A DNA stretch of 64,000 bases from Streptomyces dangxiongensis (GCF_003675325.1 NZ_CP033073.1:7936001-8000000), one strand, 5' to 3'. Positions 1 to 9,155 are shown, counted from the stretch's first letter. Notes: generated by a model from the sequence alone, not told the origin. Program-made: numbers and translations.

Positions 1-95
1 GACAGCCCGCAGTTCAGCTACGCGGGCGAGCTCGGCCTGGGCGTCCGCGAGACGTTCGAGTACGACTGGGTCACCGCCGTCGGCAAGGGGCGGGT
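1..95 (+). pseudogene. 3' fragment of an unidentified gene
   Basis: A frame open from the left edge has strong GC3 codon bias and reads as protein up to about base 95 (…ETFEYDWVTAVGKG). It then becomes arginine-rich and stops at 138-140. The change of character coincides with the start of amidase sequence on the other strand, so this looks like a gene end cut off by a recombination junction. I do not recognise the family. Confidence 0.35.
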
Positions 96-490
96 ACGGC
101 GACGGCGAACTCCGCGGTCACCGTCTTGCCCGCGATGACGGCACCGGCTTCCAGCAGCCGGTCCACCACCGCGGCCCGGCGGCCGGTCAGCAGATCGGCC
201 CATAGCGCGGAGCCTGCGCGGATGGGCAGCCCGTCGACGTGCACGGAATTCTTCACCCAGACGGGGATGCCGTACAGCGGCGGGCACCCGGCCGGCCCCT
301 CGGCACACTCGGCCAGGCCACGGGCCGCCGCCCGCAGCCGGTCGGCCCGGCCGGGCTCGGCCACGAAAGCCTGGACGACATCGTCGACTTCGCCCGTCCG
401 CCCGAGGGTGTGTTCCACGTTCTCCGTCACACAGATGGCCGACGTCCGCAGCCGTTCGGCAGAGGGCACCAGGGCGCGCTGCGCACACGG
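95..490 (-). pseudogene. Amidase-signature enzyme, N-terminal fragment
   Basis: The minus-strand frame encodes the N-terminal part of an amidase-signature (GatA-like) hydrolase. The motif PLYGIPVWVKNSVHVDG is the region with the first catalytic lysine, followed by LLEAGAVIAGKTVTAEF. Only about 130 of the usual 450 or more residues are present. The Ser-cis-Ser/Lys core and the rest are missing where the frame meets unrelated sequence near base 95. No convincing start is visible. A dead remnant. Confidence 0.7.
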
Positions 491-548
491 TCTTCCATGG
501 CTTCTTTTATACGCCGCCGCGCCGAAGGGCCGGCTCGGGACGCCCTCG

Positions 549-1178
549 TTACCTCTGCGGCGGACTTGCCACCGGCTTGCTCTTGGTAACGACACCACCG
601 AACACGGCGATGCCCTTGATCACGACGCGCGGGGTTCCCGACTTTCCGATCTTGCGGGCGCCACGCTTGCCGAACACGCCGAACAGACCGAAGCCCTCGA
701 CCTTGACCTCGATGTCGTCCGGGACGACGATCTCGGTGCCTCCCCACAGCGCGACGGCACGGATTACGGTCTCCTGCTCGGCGAAGCGGGCCTCGCTCAG
801 GTCGAGCCGCCCGCCGCCCCAGATGGACCAGGCCGTGAACTTCGGCGGGACGACCCATTCACCCTCGCGCTCGAAGCCCCCGAACATGCCCAGGGCGAAG
901 CGTGAGGTAGGCACGCGGTCCACCACGAGCGCGTCGCGGGGCCCGGGTTCGGGAAGGCCACGGCCGGCGGCCTCCAACTCGCCCATCGTTCGCGCGGCGT
1001 ACACTGCGGCGAGCCGTTCGTCCAGTTCGCTGATCTCCAGGCGCCCGTTCACAACGGCGGCCCGTACCCGCTCGGCCGCGTGGTTGCGGTCGTCGTCGCA
1101 GACACGCACCTCCCTACCGGACGAGGACACTGGAGTTATGCGCTTCATCTCATCCGAATGTTTGGTGTGTTCAGTCAT
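549..1178 (-). CDS. DUF1707 domain protein with LiaF-like C-terminus
   Basis: A 209-residue protein. Its N-terminal third matches the actinobacterial DUF1707 domain: the (V/I)RVCDDDRNHAAERVRAAVVNGRLE start and LDERLAAVYAARTMGEL. The C-terminal half (residues about 100-190) is a beta-rich repeat region of the cell-wall-active-antibiotic-response type (WSIWGGGRLDLS, VALWGGTEIVVPDD). No membrane segment or signal peptide is seen. The ATG at 1178 is chosen because the DUF1707 consensus begins soon after it; upstream in-frame codons look non-coding. Such proteins are often envelope-stress linked, but the function is unproven. Confidence 0.8.
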   Translation of the reverse strand: MTEHTKHSDEMKRITPVSSSGREVRVCDDDRNHAAERVRAAVVNGRLEISELDERLAAVYAARTMGELEAAGRGLPEPGPRDALVVDRVPTSRFALGMFGGFEREGEWVVPPKFTAWSIWGGGRLDLSEARFAEQETVIRAVALWGGTEIVVPDDIEVKVEGFGLFGVFGKRGARKIGKSGTPRVVIKGIAVFGGVVTKSKPVASPPQR

Positions 1179-1284
1179 GCACTGAACCTTTTCACACCTT
1201 GCTCCCTCACGGCCTTCGTCCACTGGTGAAGTGGCGCCACCCCTATGGTCGTTCAGGCGGGGAGCGCCTGTCGCGGGGGCTGGC

Positions 1285-2662
1285 GGGGGCTGGTGGCTCG
1301 CCCGCATCGGCGCCGTCTATCTGCCGCTCGGCCCCCGCCCCGGCGAACGCCGTACCCAGGCCGTCAGCGAGGACCTCGACATCGCCTGCCTCGTCGGCGA
1401 CCCCGGCGTACTGCCCGCCGCCCACCGCGCCGGCGAGCGGACCCCGCTGCCCCTGCCCACCGACGGCGTGAACGCCCCCGCCACCGCGGTGGCGGCCTCC
1501 GCCGCGCACGACCGCGGCGCGCGGCGAGCCCCCGAAGGCGCCTTCTACGCCGTCCTCACCTCCGGGTCCACCGGCCGCCCCAAGGCGGTGGCCGTGGCCG
1601 AGGACTCCCTGTCCGTCGCCCTCGACTGGTACCGCGACGAGACCGGACTCGCGCCGGGGGACCGCCAGTCCCTCCTCATCGGTGTCGCCTTCGACCCCCA
1701 CCTGCTCGAACTGTGGGCCGCGCTGACCTCCGGCGCCGCCCTCGTCCCGGCCCCCGACGACACCCGCTGGACCGCCCGCGACTGCGACGCCCCCGTACCG
1801 ATCGGCCGCTCCATCGCCGGGGCCACCACCCACGTCCTGGACAACGACGGCCGGCCCGTCCCGGCGGGGGAGCGCGGCGAACTGTGGGTCGGCGGCAGCA
1901 GGCTCGCCCACGGCTACACGAGCCTGCCCGGACTGACCGCCGAACGGTTCGTCGAGCACCCGGCCGGGGGCCGCCTCTACCGCACCGGCGACCTGGTATC
2001 CGCCCGGCCCGACGGCACCCTCGACTTCTACGGCCGCAACGACGACCAGGTCAAGGTCCGCGGCTTCCGCATCGAACCCGCGGAGGTCGAACACGCCCTG
2101 CGCCGGTACGACGACGTCGGTGACGCCGCCGTCACCGTCGACCGCGCGGGCACCCCCGAAGCACGTCTCGTTCGCCCTCGTCGTCGCCGCACCCGGACCC
2201 GCGCCCACCGGCGTCGCGCTGCGCGAACGCCTCACCGCCGTCCTGCCCGCCCACCTGGTGCCCGACACGGTCACCCTGGTGGACCGGCTGCCCCTCACCC
2301 CGGCCGGCAAGGTGGACCGGCGCGCCCTGGCCGACCTGGCCCGCACGACCGGCAACGGCCACCCCGGCACTTCGGCGACGGCGATGACCCCCGTGGAACA
2401 GGCCGTCGCCGACGTCTGGAGCCGCTCCCTGGGCAGCGAGGTCACCCGCGCGGACGCCGAGTTCCTCGCCCTCGGCGGTCACTCGCTGCTGGCCCTCGCC
2501 GTCACCGACGACCTGCGTGAGGAACTCGGTGTCGAGCTCACCCTCACCGACTTCTTCGCCGCCCCGACCGTCTCCGCACAGGCAGCCCTGGTCGAACGGG
2601 CCCTGATCACCGCCCACCAGGATCCGCACCCCCAGACCCCGGAGCACCAAGATGCCCACTGA
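1285..2662 (+). pseudogene. NRPS adenylation plus carrier protein domains, decayed
   Basis: Nonribosomal peptide synthetase remnant. The adenylation part keeps the phosphate-binding LTSGSTGRPKAV, the YRTGDL and GRNDDQVKVRGFRIEP motifs, and the final PLTPAGKVDRRAL lysine motif. About 100 residues holding the substrate pocket are gone between ARDCDAP and VPIGRSIAG (near 1790). A frameshift near 2150 moves the reading frame. It ends with a peptidyl carrier domain containing LGGHSLLAL, where the serine is the phosphopantetheine site. It abuts the next NRPS piece, so the two were probably one assembly line. Confidence 0.8.
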
Positions 2663-4135
2663 CGCCGACCCCACGGCGCCGACCCGGCGGCAACTCCAGC
2701 AGGAACTCCTGCGCCGGGCCCGGGCCGGCGCCGCCCGGCGCACCACCACCGCCCCCGGCGGCGGCGCGGCGACTGCGGACGCCGGTAGTCCCGAACCGCG
2801 CGACACGCCCGGCGCCGCCGCCCGGCACGGATGCCACCCGCTCTCGCGCGCCCAGCGCCGCATGTGGCTGATGGAACGCCTCGGCGGTGCCGGCGACTCC
2901 TACCACGTGCCGTTCGCCACGCGCGTGCGCGGACCGTTCGACCCGGCCGCGTTCGCCACCGCCCTCACCGCGCTGGTGGCCCGGCACGAGATCCTGCCCA
3001 CCCGCTACACCGAACAGGACGGCGAACCCGCTCAGGAGGTGCTCCCGCCGCCGGCGGCCGTCCCGGTGCACGCGGCCGACACCGACCCGGCGCACGCTCC
3101 CGAAGCACTGCGCCGCGAGGCGGCCCGCCCCTTCGACCTCGCTGCCGGCGAGGCCGTACGCGCACTGGTCCTGCGCCACGGGCCGCGGGACCACACCGTA
3201 CTGCTGACCTTCCACCACATCGCCGTCGACGGCGGCTCGCTCGACACGGTGGCGGCCGAACTCGCCGTACTGTACGAAGCGGCCGGCGACCCGGACGGCA
3301 CCGACCCGCTCGCCGCACCGCCGCAGTACGCCGACCACGCGCACCGCGAGCACGACGCCCTCCCCGGCCTGCGGGCCGAACTCGACCACTGGGCCGACCT
3401 GCTGGCCGGCGCCGCCCCACCCGCGCTGCCCCGGCCGGCCACGACCGCACGGGACACGACCGCCCGACCGGCCGCCGTGCACACGGTGCCCGTCGCACCC
3501 GGCCTGCCCGACGCCCTGCGCCGAACGCCGCGCCACCCTGTTCGCGGTGACACTCACCGCCGCCTTCGCCACGCTGCACCAGCTCACCGGCGACGACGAC
3601 CTCGTCATCGGCGTGGCGAGCACCCACCGCACCGGTACGGCCATGCGCGGACTGGTCGGCCTCTGCGTCAACACCCTGCCCGTACGGGTCGACACCTCCG
3701 GTGACCCGTCCTTCGCCCAACTGCTGCACCGGGTGCGTGACGCCCTCCTGGAGGCCCAGCGCCACGGGTACCTCCCGTTCGACCTCGTCCTGGAACGCCT
3801 CGGCACCCGGGCACGCGGCACCGACGGCGCCGGCCTGGTCCGCGTCACCCCCCACGCGTCCGGCGGCACTCGTCCAGTACGACCCGCGCGCACTGGACGA
3901 TGCCGTGGCGCGGGCCACCGCCCGGGGACCACGCCCACCTGCTGGCCGCGGGCCGCGGCCGACCCGGACACACCGCTGAGCGAACTCGCCGGCCCCGGCA
4001 CCCACCCGGCACCCGCCGGGGACGACCCCGGACACCCGGCGGCCCGGGCCCTGCGCGCCCACCCGCAGGTCGCCGACGCCGACGTGCACGAGCGCGACGA
4101 GGAACGGCCCGTGGCCTACGCCGTCCTGCGCGACC
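2652..4135 (+). pseudogene. NRPS condensation domain protein, decayed
   Basis: Starts at ATG 2652, overlapping the end of the previous frame. It encodes a docking-like N-terminus (RRQLQQELLRRARAG), then a condensation domain with the catalytic HHIAVDG motif. A frameshift near 3525 moves the second half (GLCVNTLPVRVD, LPFDLVLERL) to another frame. Beyond 3840 the frame shifts again, and only scraps of an adenylation domain remain (ALRAHPQVADADV). At about 4130 it is replaced by minus-strand RHS sequence. Not functional as read. Confidence 0.75.
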
Positions 4136-4400
4136 AGGTTGCCCGTGGCGTCGTAGTGGAACTCGGTCTTCTTGCCGTTCGCGTCGGTGGTGGTGCACAC
4201 CTGCCCCTGGCAACCACCGCACCCGGGGGTCGCCTCGTTGTAGGCGAGGGCCCGGGTCCCGCCGCCGGTACCGCTGGTGGCGACGGAGGTGGTGTAGCCC
4301 CGCCGCGTCATAGGAATAGGTGGTCTTCTCGCCGTCGGCTCCGTTGGTGCTGCTGGGACATTCGGCGCCGGCGCTCGTCTGCCACTGTCCGGGTGCTGGT
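4126..4400 (-). pseudogene. RHS/YD-repeat protein fragment
   Basis: The minus strand carries YD/RHS-type repeats: DGEKTTYSYDAAG, then a one-base shift, then TDANGKKTEFHYDATGNLV. RHS proteins are very large secreted or toxin-delivery proteins, and only about 90 residues are present. Both ends are junctions, with NRPS sequence on the left and unassigned DNA on the right. Confidence 0.65.
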
Positions 4401-4633
4401 CAGGGGGCTGGCAGGATCGTGCCGGTGATCTCCAGAGCCCCGCTCAGCGCGGTGATCGCGAAAGCATCCGCCTCGCAGCGTGGCCCGGGATCACCCCGGG
4501 CGCCGATCTGTGCGGTGGTGGGTCAGCTCAAGGCCGAGAGCGAGCAGCAGTTGCCGGCTCACCTGGTCGAACTGCTCTTGGAGAGCGGAGGGGTAGTTCG
4601 GCGCGCCCACGGAGTGTCAGGGAGGGTACGGCT
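4401..4633. other. Unassigned spacer left of the IS982-like unit
   Basis: A short open frame here has no recognisable motif. I see no gene, hairpin or repeat that I can support. Confidence 0.3.
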
Positions 4634-4664
4634 GCCTAGATGATCGATTCCAAGGGGTCAGTGG
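4634..4664 (+). repeat. Left inverted repeat of the IS982-like unit
   Basis: Reads gcctagatgatcgattcc and onward to gtcagtgg. It is the exact reverse complement of 6130-6160 over 31 bases. Confidence 0.9.
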
Positions 4665-5572
4665 TCATAGGCGGTCAGTGAGCGCAGGACGGGTTGTCCG
4701 GTGTGGTCGTTGTGCCAGATCGCGGCGGTCAGCGCGAGGATGCGCTGCATGACGCGGGCGACGACCCCGCCGGCCGTGCGCCCTCGGTGCTGTTCGAGAT
4801 CGAGCTGGCCCTTGAAGGTCTCATTGACCGACTCGATGATCTGCCGCAACGGCTTGAACAGGGGAGCTCCGGGCCGCTCCGGCTCGCCCTTGCGGGCCGG
4901 CCGCAGCAGCCGGATGTCCTGCTGGGCCAGCTCGTCTTCGAAGCCCCGGCCGAAGTAGTTCTTGTCGCCGATCAGCGTCTGGGCAGGACGCGCGGCGACG
5001 AGGTCGGCTTCGGCGGAGAAGAGATCCAGCAGGGTCTCGCGCTCGTCGGCCTTGGCCCCGGTCAGGGCGAACGCGACCGGCAGGCCCTGGAGGGTGTACA
5101 CCAGGCGCAGCCGCAGGCCCCAAAAGAAGCGGCTGTGGCTGGCGCAGTACCCGTACTCGGCCCATCCCGCCAGGTCGGAACGCTTGACGGTCTCGCGTGA
5201 ACGGCCGCATTCCACTGGCGTGGAGTCCACGATCCACACGTCGTCGCTCCACACCGAGGTATCGGTGGCGAGCAGCCGGGTGACCCGCCGAAGCAGTCCG
5301 GCACCCTTGCGCAGCCGCTTGTTGCAGCCGGGCTGCTTGGGCAGGTAAGGAAAGAGATACCGCAGGTGGGAGCGGGCATAGCGGAGCCACCTGGCCTCGG
5401 AGGTGAAGCCGAGAATGGCCTGCATCATCGCCAATGTGACCAGCTCGGCGTCGGTGAGCTGCGGGACGATCCCTACGGTCGGCCGCCGTGGCGCGAGATG
5501 CGGAGACGCCTTCAGCAGGTCGTCGGTCTTCACATAGAGTGCGGTCGCGAGGGTGTCCAACTCTGTCATCAC
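4658..5572 (-). CDS. IS982 family transposase
   Basis: A 304-residue DDE transposase of the IS982 type: N-terminal LATALYVKTDDLLK, then LTDAELVTLAMMQAILGF, VWIVDSTPVECGRS (first Asp region), LIGDKNYFGRGFEDEL (second Asp region) and a C-terminal RQIIESVNETFKGQLDLEQH glutamate region. The length is normal for the family and the frame is intact, so it may be active. Its stop lies within the left terminal repeat, as is common in compact insertion sequences. Confidence 0.85.
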   Translation of the reverse strand: MMTELDTLATALYVKTDDLLKASPHLAPRRPTVGIVPQLTDAELVTLAMMQAILGFTSEARWLRYARSHLRYLFPYLPKQPGCNKRLRKGAGLLRRVTRLLATDTSVWSDDVWIVDSTPVECGRSRETVKRSDLAGWAEYGYCASHSRFFWGLRLRLVYTLQGLPVAFALTGAKADERETLLDLFSAEADLVAARPAQTLIGDKNYFGRGFEDELAQQDIRLLRPARKGEPERPGAPLFKPLRQIIESVNETFKGQLDLEQHRGRTAGGVVARVMQRILALTAAIWHNDHTGQPVLRSLTAYDH

Positions 5573-5626
5573 ACAATGACGTTGGACGTCCTCGCCGCGT
5601 GCGCGCAGTCAATCCGTCCGAATCGA

Positions 5627-6040
5627 TCAGTCGGCGAGGACCCCCGTGTTCTGGCAGGCGGTCAGCAGCCAGCGGCCGTCGTCCTGCTTGGTCATCACGT
5701 ACAGCGGGGCGCCCTCGCTCTCGTCGTCCGGGGTCAGGTAGCGCTGACGAACCTTGACCGCTGCGACGTCGGGGCGGATGAAGAGCACATGGACTACCTC
5801 GTAGCTGACCTTGCCGTCCCAGTTGGCCGCGGGGAGCACCTTGCGGGTGAACTCCGAGATCGCGTCCAGGCCGATGAGAACCTTGCCGTGGGCCGTCGTC
5901 CAGACCGCGTCGGGGTGGAAGAGGGCGAGGAATTCGTCGGGGTCCTTGTGCTGCTGGGAGTGCTCGACGGTGGCAACGACCTGCTTGACGGCTTCGATGT
6001 CTGCGGCGTACGCCGTGGATTCCGTGTTCATGTGGACCAT
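5627..6040 (-). CDS. SnoaL-like (SgcJ/EcaC type) protein, IS passenger
   Basis: A 137-residue protein with a SnoaL/NTF2-like fold signature: IEAVKQVVATVEHSQQHKDP, FLALFHPDAVWTTAHGKVL, then VRQRYLTPDD and DGRWLLTACQNTGV at the end. Members of the SgcJ/EcaC group occur near secondary-metabolite genes but most have no assigned reaction. It starts at 6040 or at the in-frame ATG at 6031. It reads in the same direction as the transposase and lies inside the 31-bp inverted repeats, which makes it a candidate passenger gene. Confidence 0.75.
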   Translation of the reverse strand: MVHMNTESTAYAADIEAVKQVVATVEHSQQHKDPDEFLALFHPDAVWTTAHGKVLIGLDAISEFTRKVLPAANWDGKVSYEVVHVLFIRPDVAAVKVRQRYLTPDDESEGAPLYVMTKQDDGRWLLTACQNTGVLAD

Positions 6041-6129
6041 GGTGCAACCTCAAGCACGGTTGAGATCAAGAGGGTGATCGGTCAAGGGATCGGCTGCGCG
6101 AATTCGGCGAGGGCGTCCATTGAGGACGT

Positions 6130-6160
6130 CCACTGACCCCTTGGAATCGATCATCTAGGC
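6130..6160 (-). repeat. Right inverted repeat of the IS982-like unit
   Basis: Exact reverse complement of 4634-4664. The TAG at 6157-6155 inside it serves as the stop codon of the neighbouring PadR gene. Confidence 0.9.
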
Positions 6161-6679
6161 CTGGGCCCAGCGGATCTGCTCGGCCGCCCACGCGGCCCAC
6201 TCGCGGCGCATCGCGTTGAAGCGGAGGCCGTACTCCAGGGCGATCTTGCCGTTCACCGACAGCGGGTCGTCGTCCCAGTCGATGGAGTCGGCCAGGCGGC
6301 GCAGGGCCTCGTACTCCTGCTTCGACAGCTCCATGAGCTCGGTGAGGTAGCTCCGCGCCTGGTCGGGCGTGATCACGTTCAGGAAGAAGACCCGCAGCAG
6401 GATGTCGCTCCGGGGGTTGCGTTGGGGCTTGGTCTCCGTCAGCCAGTGGCGCAGCTCCGCCAGGCCCTCGTCGGTGAGGGTGTACTCCTTGCGGCCGCGC
6501 GGGCCTTGGGCCGAGACGCTGATCAGCCCGTTGTCGGCGAGCTTGGACAGCTCTGTGTACATCTGGCTCTGTGTGGCGGGCCAGACGTTGGCCAAAGAGG
6601 TCTCGAAGCGCTTCAGCAGGTCGTAGCCGCTGGCCGGGCGCTCTGACAGGAGTCCGAGGAGGGCGTGTCGCAGGCTCAT
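6155..6679 (-). CDS. PadR family transcriptional regulator
   Basis: A 174-residue PadR repressor. It has an N-terminal winged helix (residues 1-80; HALLGLLSERPASGYDLLKRFE, YTELSKLADNGLI, RGRKEYTLTDEG) and the alpha-helical C-terminal dimerisation domain found in virulence-activator types. It is divergent from the membrane protein at 6774, so it probably controls that gene and itself through the GACATGTC sites between them. Its stop codon is supplied by the right repeat of the IS982-like unit, so its last residues may have been altered by the insertion. Confidence 0.85.
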   Translation of the reverse strand: MSLRHALLGLLSERPASGYDLLKRFETSLANVWPATQSQMYTELSKLADNGLISVSAQGPRGRKEYTLTDEGLAELRHWLTETKPQRNPRSDILLRVFFLNVITPDQARSYLTELMELSKQEYEALRRLADSIDWDDDPLSVNGKIALEYGLRFNAMRREWAAWAAEQIRWAQA

Positions 6680-6702
6680 GCCTTCACTTTACCTTCCACT
6701 CT

Positions 6703-6742
6703 TGACATGTCGAGGGTGTGACTTCTAGTTTCAACATGTCAT
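6703..6742. promoter_or_regulatory. Candidate PadR operator, two ACATGTC sites
   Basis: The 70-base region between the divergent PadR and membrane-protein genes has a perfect palindrome GACATGTC at 6704-6711 and a near copy AACATGTCA at 6733-6741. Their centres are about 29 bases apart. This is a plausible repressor-binding pair, inferred from position and symmetry only. Confidence 0.5.
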
Positions 6743-6773
6743 AACAGGAATGTCAGCAGCCCGGGGGCCTTCG

Positions 6774-7325
6774 ATGTCGTACGTACGCACCTTCCTTCCA
6801 TGGATCGTCTTCGCGGTGGTCCCGTCCGCCCAGTGGCAGTGGGGGGCACTCGCCGGGCTGCTGGTGGCGGTGGCGGTGATCGCCCAACAGCGGCGGACGG
6901 GAGTCGGCTTCGACGCACTGATCATGGAAACCGGCTCGGCCGTCTTCTTCGCGGTCCTGGCGGCCGTCGCCTTCGCAGACCCCCACTCGGCCGCACACGC
7001 CTACTCGACGGCACTCTCCTCGGCCACCCTGGCCCTCATCGCCGGGGTCTCGCTGCTCGCGGGCAAGCCGTTCACGCTGGGCATCGCCAAGCGCACCACC
7101 CCACCCGAAGTCTGGAACCTCAAGCCCTTCGTCCGGGTCAACGTGGTCATCACCACCGTATGGACCGCCGCATTCGCCGCCACGGCCGGCGCCCTCGCGG
7201 CCCTCGCCCACGCCGGCCAGGGCCACTCCGCGACGGCGACCCTCGTCCAGGCCGCCGGGTTCGTGGTCCCCATGGTGTTCACCCTGCGCTACGTCGCCAC
7301 CGCCCAGGCCAGGGCCAGGGTCTAG
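6774..7325 (+). CDS. Small integral membrane protein
   Basis: About 183 residues with five or six hydrophobic segments: near TFLPWIVFAVVPS, LAGLLVAVAVIAQ, ALIMETGSAVFFAVLAAVAF, TLALIAGVSLLAG, VNVVITTVWTAAFAATAG and AAGFVVPMVFTL. An upstream ATG at 6750 is in frame, but it would overlap the second candidate operator; 6774 (MSYVRTFLPW) begins right before the first helix. I do not recognise a functional family. Its location opposite a PadR gene suggests it is the regulated partner. Confidence 0.65.
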   Translation: MSYVRTFLPWIVFAVVPSAQWQWGALAGLLVAVAVIAQQRRTGVGFDALIMETGSAVFFAVLAAVAFADPHSAAHAYSTALSSATLALIAGVSLLAGKPFTLGIAKRTTPPEVWNLKPFVRVNVVITTVWTAAFAATAGALAALAHAGQGHSATATLVQAAGFVVPMVFTLRYVATAQARARV

Positions 7326-7385
7326 CACCGATCCCTTCCGTGCTGGAGCAACTGGGCTCCCCGACTGCTTCCCTCACCTTGAGCC

Positions 7386-8090
7386 ATGTCGCTGACCTGG
7401 GCGTTTCCTGATCCTGGTCGCCGATCCCCGCGATGGGCGGGGACTGCGGTATCCGGCGGTCGCGTTGCTGTGCGCGGCCGTCTCGGCGGTGCTGGCCGGG
7501 GCCCGCTCGCTCATCGCGACCAGCGAGTGGATCACGGATGCCCCGCAGTATGCGCTGGGTGTCCTTGGCTTCGCGGCCGATCCACTCACCGGTCTGCGAC
7601 CGGTGCCGCACGCCGCAGCGGTGCGCCGCCTGCTGCAGCGTGAGACGGTGATGCGCCGGACGCGGCGATCGGCGCTTTTCTGCAGGCCAGAACCCCACCC
7701 CCGGCCGATTCGGAGACGAAGGCGGGGCCGGCGGCGGGTGATCGCGGTCGACGGCAACGTGTTACGCGGTTCGCGGACCAAGACCCCCACGGCGGTCCAG
7801 ACTGCTGGCTGCGATGGACCACTACGGCGTGGTCCTGGCCCACGGGTCCATGCCGCACGGCTGCCCGGCGCGCTGGCACATCGGCGGACAGGCCGGGGCG
7901 GGTGCCGCGGGCAGGACACCGTCAGGCCGGCCGTCACATCGCCATCATCACGAGCCGTCGCAGCGCCTCGCGGGCGCGACACAGGCGCGCCCGTTGGGCT
8001 TCACGTCGATCTTCACGGCGGCTGCGTCGTCTTCGCTCGGGTGCCCGGCCGCGGCTGCCCCCGTCCGTCTGCGCGCCCGCCCGAGCATCC
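7386..8090 (+). pseudogene. ISAs1 family transposase relic
   Basis: Frame-shifted pieces of an ISAs1-type transposase. They include ADPRDGRGLRYPAVALLC, AVLAGARSLIATSEWITDAP, RLLQRV-like text and VIAVDGNVLRGSRT, the region of the first catalytic Asp. The reading frame changes near 7650 and again near 7800. The 3' part is degraded and cut by the IS5 element that follows. Not functional. Confidence 0.7.
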
Positions 8091-8094
8091 CTAG

Positions 8095-8982
8095 GTCGTG
8101 TCTTCAAAAGATCTTGAGTGGTGGATCATGGTGGGGTGATACGTCGCCATGAACTGTCGGACGCCGAGTGGGAGTTCGTCCGGCCGCTGCTGCCGGAGCC
8201 CTTGCGGGGGCGGAAGCGGTTGGACGACCGCACCGTGCTCAACGGGATCGTGTGGAAGTTCCGGACCGGCACCGCCTGGAGGGATGTGCCCGAGCGGTAC
8301 GGTCCGTGGGCCACGCTGCACACCCGCTTCCGCCGCTGGGCGCTGGACGGCACCTTCGAGCGGATGCTCCGTGCCGCCCAGGCACAGGCAGATGCGGCCG
8401 GGGACATCGACTGGCTGGTGTCGGTCGACTCCACCGTTGTCCGCGCCCACCAGCACGCCGCCGGAGCCCGAAAAAGGGGCTCCGCAGCCCCGGCCTCGGA
8501 CGCTCCAGGGGCGGCCTGACCAGCAAGATTCACCTGGCCTGTGACGCATTGGGCCGCCCGCTCGCCTTCACGATCACGGGCGGGAACACCAACGACTGCA
8601 CCCAGTTCACCGCCGTGATGGAGGCGATACGGGTGCCCCGCCTAGGCTCGGGACGGCCACGCGTGCGGCCCTCCCATGTCCTGGGCGACAAGGGCTACAG
8701 CTCGGGCCATCCGGACTTGGCTGCGACGCCGGGGTATCAGCCACACCATCCCCGAGCGGGCCGACCAGGTCCGCAACCGGCACCGCCGCGGCAGCCGGGG
8801 CGGGCGCCCGCCGGTCTTCGACAAGCAGCTCTACAAGCGGCGCAACGTGGTGGAACGGTGCTTCAACCGCCTGAAACAGTGGCGCGGTATCGCGACCCGC
8901 TACGACAAGACCGCCGAGTCCTACCAAGCAGCCGTCACCCTCGCATCGCTGTTGATGTGGGCGTGACATTTGAAGACAACTC
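8095..8982 (+). mobile_element. IS5 family (IS427 group-like) insertion sequence
   Basis: An 888-bp element. The imperfect terminal inverted repeats share the core GTCTTCAAA at the left and TTTGAAGAC at the right. It is flanked by the four-base direct repeat CTAG (8091-8094 and 8983-8986), the target duplication expected for this group. It has inserted into, or next to, the ISAs1 relic. Confidence 0.8.
8118..8966 (+). pseudogene. IS5 family transposase (frameshift-linked, interrupted)
   Basis: The first frame (8118-8519) gives LSDAEWEFVRPLLPEP and VSVDSTVVRAHQHAAG, with the first Asp. A run of five adenines at 8471-8475 marks a likely programmed -1 frameshift into GLTSKIHLACDALGRPL and VLGDKGYSS, the second Asp. 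Near 8705 a further indel moves the frame again, to RAIRTWLRRRGISHTIPER and RNVVERCFNRLKQWRGIATRYDK, with the catalytic Glu region. The first shift is typical of this family. The second is not, so this copy is probably inactive unless it is a sequence error. Confidence 0.75.
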
Positions 8983-8986
8983 CTAG

Positions 8987-9155
8987 GGGAGGCGCGGACG
9001 GGCCCGGCGGCAGGAGGAGTCCGGCCCCGGGCAGCGGAGCCGTCAGAGGGCCGCTTCCGGGCGGGACGGGGGTCGCGCGTGTTTCAGCCACCGTCACTGC
9101 CCGGGTGTGGCGGGCCCGGCGCCCAGAGCGCGACGGCCGGGCGGGCGCGTGGGGT
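8987..9155. other. Short intergenic segment right of the IS5 element
   Basis: GC-rich DNA between the IS5 target duplication and the end of the RidA-ABM gene. No gene or clear hairpin is seen. Confidence 0.3.

Larger units (their letters stand above)
4634..6160 (-). mobile_element. IS982-like unit with SnoaL-like passenger gene
   Basis: The segment is bounded by a perfect 31-bp inverted repeat (4634-4664 and 6130-6160). It contains an IS982-family transposase and, between the transposase start and the right repeat, a complete SnoaL-like gene. A plain IS982 is about 1 kb, so the 1.53-kb size is explained by the passenger. No direct target duplication is visible outside the repeats. The left repeat contains the transposase stop codon and the right one contains the PadR stop codon. 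Confidence 0.7.

Noticed and set aside
2965..4311. Long minus-strand open frame opposite the NRPS
   Set aside because: Only its first 60 codons (RHS repeats) look like protein; the rest is antisense to NRPS coding sequence.
4626..6170. Target-site duplication around the 31-bp inverted repeats
   Set aside because: Flanking bases gtacggct and ctgggccc show no direct repeat.
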